A program made the translations under genes and the position numbers. A DNA stretch of 64,000 nucleotides, from NCBI GenBank assembly GCA_045640525.1, contig JAZUFE010000058.1, forward strand, positions 3,960-67,959, in the 5' to 3' direction. The stretch is from JAILLW01 sp045640525 (GTDB taxonomy: Bacteria; Bacillota; Clostridia; Lachnospirales; Lachnospiraceae). The notes below the pieces were generated by a model. The model ran no database searches. It saw only the letters and a program-made list of their open reading frames with translations, and was not told where the DNA came from. Shown piece after piece: positions 52,485-61,708 of the stretch (positions are counted from its first letter, which is position 1; each line of letters opens with the position of its first letter).

Positions 52485-54764
52485 TTATAGCACATCAAAA
52501 TTCATAATCATTACAGGTTTTTTCGCATTTCGGAATTCATGTGCCAAGACTCCGGGATCACCGTAAAATGCATCTGCCATCTCAACCAGATCTGCCGTCG
52601 TGCCGTTAACTATACGCCCTATGCCAAGCTTGTTGAATTCTTCAACAATTGCCTCATACATTGAATATCCTTCCGGATTCAGTTCCTTTAGTTGCCTCAT
52701 TTCAGCGCAACATGCCCAAAGAATCTCCACCTTATCCTTGTTTTCATCAAAGGTCTTCATAATTGAATTCCATTTATCCGAGAACCTTGAATCCATAACA
52801 CTTAATAAGGATAAAGATATATAGAACAACATTTTCTTTTTGGTACGCACATTTGGGGCAGCTGAGCCATCATTCGCAGAATCATCATCGCTTCTGTGCA
52901 ATACCGTAATCTTCTTCTCCCAGATTTCTTTGGTATCCTCGCCTGCCCACTCGGTCAGTTTTTCAACATATACATTTTTGAAAGATTCATCTTTAAGCAC
53001 AACCCTGTCCGCATTGACAACACACGGGACCGTACAGTAATAATCCATATTTTTATACTCACGTGCATTGTCTTTGGTAAAAGGCGCCACATCAAACCAG
53101 GGCATATAGACAAGTTCATCAGTATATTGTCTGAGATTCTCAGAGCGAAGGAATGGCGGTATTCCCGTCACAGGGTTTTCGTTATCGTACGGATATTGAA
53201 CATATATTCTTTCCGGCATTCGCAAATTATAATCATAATTATCGCAATGCATCCATGAAATCGGCAGCAAATCGCTCGGTATATCTTTGTCGAACAGTCC
53301 TGCATATTTCTCAAGATCATACTGCATATCTTTTAGCACCCCGTCATAGTCTTTGTAAAAATACGGCATGGGTACAACATAAACATCAATGTTGGGATTA
53401 TGCACGGCAGCTTCATATTCTGCGGCAAAAGCCTCAAAATAATCCGGCTTAAACGGCATAAAAATATACTCTTTTCGATTCAAAAGATTGTTTTTAATCT
53501 CACACCATGATTCATACGAAATGTCGACCTTTGCACAGCCGCTTTGTGCATTACAGTAAAGCGCATATATTTTTTCACATAGGGATTCTATGGCCGTCAC
53601 AATGTCATACCCCTCGCCTTTCACGCTTTCGATGTAGTTCCCAAGGTCAATGACTAAGTTTTGAATATTCCCAATCAAATCTAGAATTTCATCGTCTGCA
53701 AAGTCATTGTCGTCAGACTGTCGATTCCGTAAATTAAGCCACAGATTTTCTATTGTCTGCACACACTCAGTAACCGTAGCCTTGTATGAATTGCTTGCAT
53801 CGATCTTTTGCTTAATCTGACCGGTTCTTTGAAAACGATATTCCGGGAGTTCAAAATCCAAAACCTTCTTCAGATTATCTCTTTGTCCGACGAAATACGG
53901 ATAATTATGCGCACCCGCATTTTTATAAAGTGCCATAAAATTACCGTATCTTTGCGTAAGAGCTTCGGTATAATCGCACGCTACGGGAATCGATATGGTT
54001 TCGAAGGGAAGATACGCCGGATTATCATACCATTTGCGCGGATGAGGTTTACGATCGCTTATTCCCCACGGCATCATCTGAACAACTTCGTTGGTCTCCT
54101 CATTTGCGAACGATGCAAAAACCTTTTCGGCAAGAATATCAAGATTATGTATTAATTCTTCATGTGGCAGGGTTTTATCGATACTTATACCTGTTTGGTT
54201 TTCAAGTTCGATTAATGTATCCTGCAATTTACTATTTGGTAGCGTTCCATCCCTCAAAGAATCCGAAACTCCGAGAATAAGTTTCGCTCTGTCTTTCATA
54301 CTTTGATATGCATCCTCGCTATCGGGTACATTATCCATGATAAAAATATCAACACATGCAATATATGGAAAACCGTGATATTTTTGGAGATGTTCACGTT
54401 CAAAGCAGACATGGTTTATATTAACGACATTAGCCAGAAATTGATTATGTTCCTTTCGGTTCCTAAGATTGTATACACAAAATCCTTGGGGAAGTTCGTC
54501 GGAATGCAACAGAAATTTTTCATAATCGGCACGTTGCATACCTATATCCATATCATCATCCCACGGGATGAATCCCCCATGGCGGACCGCTCCAAGAAAT
54601 GTTCCCCACTCGGCATAATACTTAATACCGTATTTGGCGCACAAATCATCTATTGCGGCAAGAACCTCCAGTTCGGCTCCCCATGCCTGTTTAACACAAG
54701 ACGGTATGTAGAAGCCCTCACGGACTTCGTCTTCAAAATAGCTGTTGGGTAAATTCAGTTTCAT
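52485..54764 (-). CDS. LicD-family phosphotransferase with second glycopolymer domain
   Basis: 759 residues. The N-terminal LicD domain (about 30-260) has EWGTFLGAVRHGGFIPWDDDMD with intact metal-binding Asp 69, 70, 71 and 73, the motif for transfer of phosphoryl-choline-like groups. The C-terminal half (about 430-759) resembles glycerophosphotransferase/glycosyltransferase GT-B parts (YVQYPYDNENPVTGIPPF, LRQYTDELVYMPWF, ADLVEMADAFYGDPG). It overlaps the CgeB-like gene by 4 bp. A role in adding phospho-groups to flagellin or surface glycan is inferred from neighbours. Confidence 0.82.
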   Translation of the reverse strand: MKLNLPNSYFEDEVREGFYIPSCVKQAWGAELEVLAAIDDLCAKYGIKYYAEWGTFLGAVRHGGFIPWDDDMDIGMQRADYEKFLLHSDELPQGFCVYNLRNRKEHNQFLANVVNINHVCFEREHLQKYHGFPYIACVDIFIMDNVPDSEDAYQSMKDRAKLILGVSDSLRDGTLPNSKLQDTLIELENQTGISIDKTLPHEELIHNLDILAEKVFASFANEETNEVVQMMPWGISDRKPHPRKWYDNPAYLPFETISIPVACDYTEALTQRYGNFMALYKNAGAHNYPYFVGQRDNLKKVLDFELPEYRFQRTGQIKQKIDASNSYKATVTECVQTIENLWLNLRNRQSDDNDFADDEILDLIGNIQNLVIDLGNYIESVKGEGYDIVTAIESLCEKIYALYCNAQSGCAKVDISYESWCEIKNNLLNRKEYIFMPFKPDYFEAFAAEYEAAVHNPNIDVYVVPMPYFYKDYDGVLKDMQYDLEKYAGLFDKDIPSDLLPISWMHCDNYDYNLRMPERIYVQYPYDNENPVTGIPPFLRSENLRQYTDELVYMPWFDVAPFTKDNAREYKNMDYYCTVPCVVNADRVVLKDESFKNVYVEKLTEWAGEDTKEIWEKKITVLHRSDDDSANDGSAAPNVRTKKKMLFYISLSLLSVMDSRFSDKWNSIMKTFDENKDKVEILWACCAEMRQLKELNPEGYSMYEAIVEEFNKLGIGRIVNGTTADLVEMADAFYGDPGVLAHEFRNAKKPVMIMNFDVL

Positions 54765-55906
54765 ATTTTTGTAATCCTGAGAATATCTTTAAAGCGTGCC
54801 TCAAGCGTAAAATCACTGAGCACGATTCTTTGCGCATTTTGGGCAATTCCGTGTCTTATCGTATCATGTTTAATGTAATACTCTGCCTTGTCCAGCGCCT
54901 CTTCATAACTTCCGTACATTGCCAAGTGGACTCCGTCTTCAAAAGTCGCTGCTATCTCACTTTGATAACTTGTAAGCAAAAAACCGCCATATCCCATAAC
55001 ATCGAAGGCTCGAAGCGGAATACCCGACTGCGTGCATCGCAAAATGGGGTTAAGATTAATTTTCGAATTCACAATTGCTTTCGGAAGTTGTGTAACATAG
55101 TCAAGCACTCCGCATTGTCTGACGCGGTCGAGCTTATCGAATGTCTGAAATGAATATAATGCTGTATCATATCTTCTGCCCAAAAGATTCAAAAGCATGA
55201 GTCTATTGTTGCGCGTTGCTTCACATGCCAAAGAAAATTCAAGTGCTTTTTTTGAAACTTCAAAATCTGTTCCGGCATAAAATGAATTAACCAGTCTTAG
55301 CAAATCATCGGTAATGCACTGTTTTATGACATATCTGTCATAAATATTTTCCTGAACTTTAACAATCTCGTTAAGCAGATTTTTGACATCATCACTTACT
55401 CTTGATGTAATAACGGGCAGTTGTGATTCATACAAAGAACCCACCAGTGAAACATCACATATATATTTGTCATCCTGTAATTCGGAAATTGCGTATCCTG
55501 TTACCCGCCCTTTGTTCACGCCCAAGGGCAGATGATACACCGTATCAAATCCAAGATCACGGTATTCTTCGTATTGTTTCTTATCAAACATAAAGATATA
55601 ATTCGTCGAATACCCCATCGTTTTTTCGGGATTGTTCACGTTAAGTGGACAGTCGTAGCACCATGCTATATATTTGTACCCCTTCTCGTAACATCCCTTG
55701 GCAATAAGCGGAAAATAATTGACGCTGATTACGAAGTCATAAACCCCGGTTTCTATGTTTTGAGAAAACCAGTTTTCAAAGGCTTCGTCTTCTTCATAAT
55801 CGTTGAATTTCCACGAGAATTTTTCAGTTGTAATACTGTTTTGGCGGAGCAGTTCGTCAATATCTTGTCTAAAATAACTGTTCCAGTCATATAGTAAGCA
55901 TTTCAT
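54761..55906 (-). CDS. CgeB-type glycosyltransferase
   Basis: 381 residues of the CgeB-like glycosyltransferase family. Visible: WNSYFRQD at the start, NYFPLIAKGCYEKGYKYIAWCYDCPLN, MFDKKQYEEY, YHLPLGVNKGR, and the C-terminal RAFDVMGYGGFLLTSYQSEIAATFEDGVHLAMYGSYEEA. It belongs with three other CgeB copies in the island. Sugar and acceptor are unknown. It overlaps the LicD gene and is likely cotranscribed with the GT2 gene. Confidence 0.85.
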   Translation of the reverse strand: MKCLLYDWNSYFRQDIDELLRQNSITTEKFSWKFNDYEEDEAFENWFSQNIETGVYDFVISVNYFPLIAKGCYEKGYKYIAWCYDCPLNVNNPEKTMGYSTNYIFMFDKKQYEEYRDLGFDTVYHLPLGVNKGRVTGYAISELQDDKYICDVSLVGSLYESQLPVITSRVSDDVKNLLNEIVKVQENIYDRYVIKQCITDDLLRLVNSFYAGTDFEVSKKALEFSLACEATRNNRLMLLNLLGRRYDTALYSFQTFDKLDRVRQCGVLDYVTQLPKAIVNSKINLNPILRCTQSGIPLRAFDVMGYGGFLLTSYQSEIAATFEDGVHLAMYGSYEEALDKAEYYIKHDTIRHGIAQNAQRIVLSDFTLEARFKDILRITKI

Positions 55907-55909
55907 AAG

Positions 55910-56869
55910 TTACATTATAAAGCTCTCATAGCAGGCTTTGATACAGTCAATATCAAGTTGCTTCATTTTCTTTTTAACAAATTGATTATGTTCCAAAGGG
56001 TGTGCGACTATTCTGCTCAGTAATATCGTTGTCTCCTTAACGTGCCTGTTTTTAGCCTCATTACCGATATTTTTCTCATTATGCATGGCTACCGCTATGT
56101 CCGATGCTGCCAGACGTGCAGCAACATACTCAACCGCCTCACATGCTTCACTATACCTTTCATTCGGCATAACACAATCAATAATAGCCTCAAGAGCTCC
56201 GACAATCGTCTTATGATATTTATACGGTTCTCTAAGCTTGGATAATGAACCGTCCTGATTTTTATATCTGTACAGTATTTCTTTAACCGTACCGACTCTG
56301 TCGGCTTTCAAAAACATCAATATGACTGTTTCAAAGTCCTCCAGACTTACATGTTCTCTAAATTGAACGCCTTCCCACAGTTCCTTCCTGAAGATTGACG
56401 ACCACAAATATCCGCAATCCGCAACAAGCTCATTTCGAGTTTTCGCTGTAATATCACCGCAGCGTTCATCGGTTGTAAGCAGTATGGCAATATCTTCCTT
56501 CTCATTCAAAAAACCGCAATCAACAATGTCGTAGTTTCCTTCAATCGCACACTTATACATTTTCTCATACATCGAAGTATCCGCCAAATCATCACTGTCG
56601 ACGAAACCTATATATTCCCCCGAAGCATACATAAGACCGACATTTCTGGCTCCGCCGGGACCGAGATTTTCTTCAAGGTCTATCAAAATCACCTTTTCGG
56701 GAAACTGCGATTCACAGTCTTGCATAATCTTGAAGCTGCCATCGGTCGAGCAATCGTTAACGAGTATAATTTCAATATCTTCCAGTGTCTGGTGAACCAG
56801 ATTTCCCAGGCATGGAATCAATGTTTTCTCAGCATTGTAAACAGGTACTATTACAGAAACTTTGGGCAT
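55910..56869 (-). CDS. GT2-family glycosyltransferase
   Basis: 319 residues with a GT-A fold: KVSVIVPVYNAEKTLIPCLGNLVHQTLEDIEIILVNDCSTDGS at the start, GPGGARNVGLMYASGEYIGFVDSDD with the DxD motif, and a helical C-terminus. It starts the minus-strand arm GT2, CgeB, LicD and is divergent from the CgeB gene at 56986. Confidence 0.92.
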   Translation of the reverse strand: MPKVSVIVPVYNAEKTLIPCLGNLVHQTLEDIEIILVNDCSTDGSFKIMQDCESQFPEKVILIDLEENLGPGGARNVGLMYASGEYIGFVDSDDLADTSMYEKMYKCAIEGNYDIVDCGFLNEKEDIAILLTTDERCGDITAKTRNELVADCGYLWSSIFRKELWEGVQFREHVSLEDFETVILMFLKADRVGTVKEILYRYKNQDGSLSKLREPYKYHKTIVGALEAIIDCVMPNERYSEACEAVEYVAARLAASDIAVAMHNEKNIGNEAKNRHVKETTILLSRIVAHPLEHNQFVKKKMKQLDIDCIKACYESFIM

Positions 56870-56904
56870 TATGACCTCCTACATTACCAATTACTATTGT
56901 AACT

Positions 56905-56948
56905 ATTATATCAAAGATATGCGTAAATATGCATATTTATGATATAAT
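56905..56948. promoter_or_regulatory. Divergent -10 boxes in an inverted repeat
   Basis: ATTATATCA (56905-56913) and TGATATAAT (56940-56948) are perfect inverted copies. Each contains a TATAAT facing outward, toward GT2 on the minus strand and CgeB on the plus strand. Confidence 0.5.
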
Positions 56949-56985
56949 TCAGTAAGTAGTCATACATATATAGGAGCATACCGTT

Positions 56986-58155
56986 TTGAAAAAATACAAC
57001 ATACTTTATTACACATGGAATGAATACACCGCTTGGGATGGAATAAGCATTCTAAAGGAAATGGGGCACAATGTTCTTGTAGCTTCGGATGAACATGAAA
57101 AGTATGATAATGACGACAGTTTTCTGTCATCTGTTGAAGCCAAAATCGAGTCTCACAAGGCCGATTTCATCTTCTCATTTAACTATTTTCCTGACTTATC
57201 CAGAATAGCATTAAAAAAGGAGATTCTTTATATTTCATGGTGTTTTGATTCTGCGTTGTTAACATTAAAATCCGTTACTTTATCAAACGAATGTAACAGG
57301 GTATTCCTATTTGACTATGATTTATACTCAAAATATGTCAAAGAAGGATTTCAAACTGTATTTTATATGCCCCTCGGGTGTAATATAAAGAGACTTGATT
57401 CACAACTTGGTTCTAAATTCAATGGTGTCAGAAAATACAACCACGAGGTTTGTTTCCTTGGAAATCTATATGACGACCAATATGATTTCTATTCACAAAT
57501 CGGATATGTTCCCGACTATTTAAAAGGGTATTTAGACTGTGCCATGGAATCGCAAATGCAAATTTTCGGCATGGATATTATATCCACATTAATGAGACCC
57601 GATATATGCGAAGAATTGGCCAAATCAGCCAATGTTCAAATGGGGCCTTTATATAGAGAATGTAGAAATGACATTCTGATAAACATGATACATAAGCAAA
57701 CCACTGTTCGCGAAAGAAGACGATTATTGACCGTATTGGGAGAATTTTTTGATGTTAGCCTATACTCTTCTAAAGAGCCAAAGGGTATTCCCGTAAAATA
57801 CCTTGGATATTCAGAGTACATGAAACAGATGCCGGAAATATTCTATACCAGTAAAATCAACCTGAACATTACCTTAAGAGGTATTATTTCAGGCATTCCG
57901 CTACGCGTAATCGACATATTAGGTTCCGGTGGTTTTTGTTTAACAAACTTCCAGCCTGAACTACCGGAATACTTCACTAATAATGAGAACATTGTGTGGT
58001 ACGAAAGTCAGGAAGATTTGTTTGAAAAAATTATTTACTACCTAAAGAACGATACAGAGCGCGAGCGGATTGCCAATAGTGGTCACGAGCTTGCGAAAAA
58101 ACTGTTTTCGTACGATATACTATTTAGTAAGATTTTTGAAGAAGCCGGTCTATAA
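56986..58155 (+). CDS. CgeB-type glycosyltransferase
   Basis: 389 residues, same family as its neighbours: YYTWNEYTAWDG, FSFNYFPDLSRIALKKEILYISWCFDSA, FYMPLGCNIKRL, CFLGNLYDDQYDF, and RVIDILGSGGFCLTNFQPELPEYFTNNENIVWYESQEDL near the end. The start is TTG with AGGAG 9 nt upstream. It leads a plus-strand set with fliB and two more CgeB genes. Confidence 0.85.
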   Translation: MKKYNILYYTWNEYTAWDGISILKEMGHNVLVASDEHEKYDNDDSFLSSVEAKIESHKADFIFSFNYFPDLSRIALKKEILYISWCFDSALLTLKSVTLSNECNRVFLFDYDLYSKYVKEGFQTVFYMPLGCNIKRLDSQLGSKFNGVRKYNHEVCFLGNLYDDQYDFYSQIGYVPDYLKGYLDCAMESQMQIFGMDIISTLMRPDICEELAKSANVQMGPLYRECRNDILINMIHKQTTVRERRRLLTVLGEFFDVSLYSSKEPKGIPVKYLGYSEYMKQMPEIFYTSKINLNITLRGIISGIPLRVIDILGSGGFCLTNFQPELPEYFTNNENIVWYESQEDLFEKIIYYLKNDTERERIANSGHELAKKLFSYDILFSKIFEEAGL

Positions 58156-58171
58156 GTAAAGGGAACTATTA

Positions 58172-59281
58172 ATGAAAATATTGGCAACGGATGTATTTCA
58201 AGATTTCAAATGTGTAGGCGGAGAATGTATAAAAACCTGCTGTAAAGGATGGAATATCGTTATCGACGGAGAAACTGTCAAAAAATATCGTGAAAGCGAT
58301 GACCCTCTATGCCGGGAAATGCTGGACAACCTGATTCCGATTAACAATTCAAATGATATGATAGTCAAGTTGGGGCACAACGAAAGATGCCCCCTGCTTA
58401 ATGAAGACGGATTATGTCGCCTTGTGCTTTCTAAGGGAGATGAATACTTGAGTGATGTGTGCCAAACATATCCTCGTGAAATAGTTAAATACAATGACAC
58501 ATTTTTCGCAACCGTGTGTCCTTCATGCCCGGAAGTTGCCAGAATGATTGTAGAACGAACGGATTTCATATCTTTTGCCATGGATGAAGTTCCGGATGAT
58601 AAGCTTTACGACGGTATTGACTGGACCTTGTATAACGAACTGATTAACGCTTTGGTTATTTCAACTGATGTTTTGCAAAAGATTGAATTACCGCTGGCTA
58701 AACGTTTTACAATACTGCTTACAATTGCCGACATCGTTGACAGTCACATTGAGGACAAAACAGTAGCCAAAATACGAAGTGATTTAAAGAATCTTGACTT
58801 TTCGTTTGCCGACAAACAAAATGCAGTTCCTGAAACTCACTACAATCCACTTAATATCATTTATAACAACCTAATTAATAACGATCAAATTCCCGTCGTG
58901 TTGAAAGAATACTTTTTACACTGCATCGATAAAGACACAATTTTTCAAGATGTGAAAAATTCAACATTATTGAATGACCTTCGCTTAGAATACACTAATT
59001 TATCAACAATGTTGATTTTTGAATTTTTTATGGATGTCATAAAGGGATCTTCGCTCAAAAAGAACATTCACAAAATGATTACCATAATTTTAGTTATACA
59101 ACAATTACACTCAATTAGCCTTTCTTCAAAGGGGCAAATTGATAAGTGTGACAATATACTTGCAATAAGCATGTCTTGTTCATTGCTAAAGCATTCATCC
59201 ATTTTGGATAATTGGGTAGATATCCTCTTGACACAATTATCAGATGACAACTTATCTTCTATTGCAAATTTGATATACTAA
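58172..59281 (+). CDS. fliB: FliB-type flagellin lysine N-methylase
   Basis: FliB of Salmonella methylates lysines of flagellin. The 369 residues carry its cysteine-rich signature: FKCVGGECIKTCCKGWNIVIDG at the start, CPLLNEDGLCRLV, CQTYPREI and VCPSCPEVAR, which bind a metal cluster. The C-terminal half is helical and less conserved. It lies between CgeB glycosyltransferases, 3-5 kb from flagellin genes, which supports a flagellin target. AAGGGA precedes the ATG. Confidence 0.88.
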   Translation: MKILATDVFQDFKCVGGECIKTCCKGWNIVIDGETVKKYRESDDPLCREMLDNLIPINNSNDMIVKLGHNERCPLLNEDGLCRLVLSKGDEYLSDVCQTYPREIVKYNDTFFATVCPSCPEVARMIVERTDFISFAMDEVPDDKLYDGIDWTLYNELINALVISTDVLQKIELPLAKRFTILLTIADIVDSHIEDKTVAKIRSDLKNLDFSFADKQNAVPETHYNPLNIIYNNLINNDQIPVVLKEYFLHCIDKDTIFQDVKNSTLLNDLRLEYTNLSTMLIFEFFMDVIKGSSLKKNIHKMITIILVIQQLHSISLSSKGQIDKCDNILAISMSCSLLKHSSILDNWVDILLTQLSDDNLSSIANLIY

Positions 59282-59306
59282 CATATATGCACTTCAATAA
59301 TATATT

Positions 59307-60488
59307 ATGAAAATACTTTTTATAGAATGGAACAGTTTCGGAAACGAAGATATAAAGGAAGCTTTCGCCGAATGCGGGCACAATGTATTTCCATGTCAAA
59401 TTGATGACAAAGAAATACTTTTTTCGCCTGCAATTAAATCCAAAATCAAGGTTTGGGTTAGCGACTATAACCCCGACATTATTTTTAACTTTAATTATTT
59501 TCCGGAAATTGCCAGTGTATGTCACGAGCTTGGAATCAAATATATTTCATGGGTATATGATAATCCATACGTTTTGCTCTATTCAGCTACAATAATATAT
59601 CCTACTAACTATGTTTTCGTATTTGACAAAACACAATTCTACGAATTTCAAAACAACAGGATACCAACAGTTTATTATCTTCCTCTCGCTGCTAATACCA
59701 AACGTATTAGCGCACAGTTGAGCAATTCCGATTTAAGAAGTGCATATAGCCTATCAAAATGGAAGACTCGGTACGATATCGCGTTTATCGGTTCTTTATA
59801 TACCGAAAATCATCAATTTTTTCACCGTTTGGAAGGTATTAATGACTACACTCGCGGATATTTGGAAGGTATCATAAATTCACAACGACTTATCTATGGT
59901 GACAATTTCATTGACAAGGTATTATCGAAAGAAATCATAGCACAGATGCAAAAGTTTCTTCCGCTCGCTCCAAATCCAACAGGATGCGAAACCGAAGAAT
60001 ATCTTTTCGCCCAATATGTAATCAATCGGCAAATTACCTCCTTGGAACGTACGGATTTCCTTTCAAGTATCAGCCAGATATACGGATTAGACCTATACAC
60101 AGGAAATAGCTCTGTTTCATTTAAAAACTGCCTTAATCATGGAAAAATTGACTACTATGATATGGCGCCATTTGTTTATCAGGATTCAAAAATCAGCATT
60201 AATATAACATTACGAAGTATCCACAGTGGAATCCCTCTTAGAGCTTTTGATATTCTAGGTGCCGGCGGATTCTTACTTTCAAATTATCAAGCTGACTTCA
60301 GCGATTGTTATATTGCCGGAGAGGACTATATATATTTTGACAGCAAAGAAGATATGATGTTCAAAATTGACTACTATATGAATCACGAAAAAGAAAGAAC
60401 CGAAATTGCTCGAAATGGTTATATCAAAACTTGTCAAGAGCATACATATCTTAACAGGATCTCTGAAATGCTCAATGTGATTAAATAG
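59307..60488 (+). CDS. CgeB-type glycosyltransferase
   Basis: 393 residues: FIEWNSFGNEDIKEAF, FNYFPEIASVCHELGIKYISWVYDNP, VYYLPLAANTKRISAQL, IAFIGSLYTENHQFF and RAFDILGAGGFLLSNYQADFSDCYIAGEDYIYFDSKED. It is closely related to the next gene, so the two probably arose by duplication. The ribosome site is weak. Confidence 0.85.
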   Translation: MKILFIEWNSFGNEDIKEAFAECGHNVFPCQIDDKEILFSPAIKSKIKVWVSDYNPDIIFNFNYFPEIASVCHELGIKYISWVYDNPYVLLYSATIIYPTNYVFVFDKTQFYEFQNNRIPTVYYLPLAANTKRISAQLSNSDLRSAYSLSKWKTRYDIAFIGSLYTENHQFFHRLEGINDYTRGYLEGIINSQRLIYGDNFIDKVLSKEIIAQMQKFLPLAPNPTGCETEEYLFAQYVINRQITSLERTDFLSSISQIYGLDLYTGNSSVSFKNCLNHGKIDYYDMAPFVYQDSKISINITLRSIHSGIPLRAFDILGAGGFLLSNYQADFSDCYIAGEDYIYFDSKEDMMFKIDYYMNHEKERTEIARNGYIKTCQEHTYLNRISEMLNVIK

Positions 60489-60529
60489 TAGATTTTCTAA
60501 TTCAAGTTAAAGTAGGAGTACGAACACTA

Positions 60530-61708
60530 ATGAAAGTATTGATTTTGGAATGGAAAGCCTTTGGACAGCTTGAAATAAAGGATGCTCTCAACGAACTGGG
60601 ACATTCATACGTCACCCACCCTTTCGATTATGAACGTGGTGAAAGCGACCTTGAGTATCAACACGAATTGATTAATGCCATTCAGAACATTTCACCCGAT
60701 TTAGTGTTCTCGTTTAATTATTTTGCAGTAATATCCATTGCATGCAATTCATTGAACATCAAATATGCCAGTTGGATTTACGATTCACCCTACGTGCAGT
60801 TATATTCATGCACAATTATCAACCCATGTAATTACGTATTCGTTTTTGATAAAGCTCTGTACAATGAATTTCACAGTAACGGTATCCATACCGTATTCTA
60901 CCTTCCTCTAGCTGCAGATGCCAAACGTCTTTCACAAATGACAGATTTCGAAACTTTTAGGCAAACACCGCAGCGAAACGAAACCGATATAGCATTTGTC
61001 GGACAACTCTATACTGAGAAATCACAAATGTACAGTCAGTTACGCACAATCCGCCCTTATACGAGAGGATATATCGAAGCAATTATGAGTGTACAAAAGA
61101 ATGTCTACGGTTATAACTTCATCAAGGATATTCTCCCTTCCGGAATCATCGAAGACATGTCATACGATATACACATGACCAAAAATCCCAACGGTATTGA
61201 AACAGATGCATATCTATTTGCTCAATATGTGCTAAATCGCCAGATTACAGCTTCGGAAAGAACCGAAACCCTTATTCGTATAGGCAGTAAGTATAAATAC
61301 GATTTATACACAACCGATGCATATATTCGATTACCCAATTGTATAAATCACGGCACCGTAAGTGTTGTCGAAAGTGCACCTTATGTATACAAATCCGCCA
61401 AGATAAATCTTAATATTACTTTAAGAAGCATTACCACCGGCATCCCTTTACGCGCCTTCGAAATAATGGGGTGCGAAGGCTTTTGCCTATCCAATTACCA
61501 GGCAGATTTTGGTGATTGTTATATTGCAAATGAAGACTATGTGTACTACGAAAATTTAGACGACATGATGGATAAAATAGATTATTATCTTACACACGAA
61601 AAAGAGCGCGCCGAAATCGCTCATAACGGATTTCTGCGCACTCTGAATTGTCATTCATATACCAACCGTATTCAAACTATCTTAGAAACAATTGCAATAA
61701 CTGACTAA
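60530..61708 (+). CDS. CgeB-type glycosyltransferase
   Basis: 392 residues: LEWKAFGQLEIKDAL, FNYFAVISIACNSLNIKYASWIYDSP, FYLPLAADAKRLSQM, IAFVGQLYTEKSQMY and RAFEIMGCEGFCLSNYQADFGDCYIANEDYVYYENLDD. It is a paralogue of the gene at 59307. AGGAG lies 11 nt before the ATG. Its stop overlaps that of the convergent LicD-like gene. Confidence 0.85.
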   Translation: MKVLILEWKAFGQLEIKDALNELGHSYVTHPFDYERGESDLEYQHELINAIQNISPDLVFSFNYFAVISIACNSLNIKYASWIYDSPYVQLYSCTIINPCNYVFVFDKALYNEFHSNGIHTVFYLPLAADAKRLSQMTDFETFRQTPQRNETDIAFVGQLYTEKSQMYSQLRTIRPYTRGYIEAIMSVQKNVYGYNFIKDILPSGIIEDMSYDIHMTKNPNGIETDAYLFAQYVLNRQITASERTETLIRIGSKYKYDLYTTDAYIRLPNCINHGTVSVVESAPYVYKSAKINLNITLRSITTGIPLRAFEIMGCEGFCLSNYQADFGDCYIANEDYVYYENLDDMMDKIDYYLTHEKERAEIAHNGFLRTLNCHSYTNRIQTILETIAITD

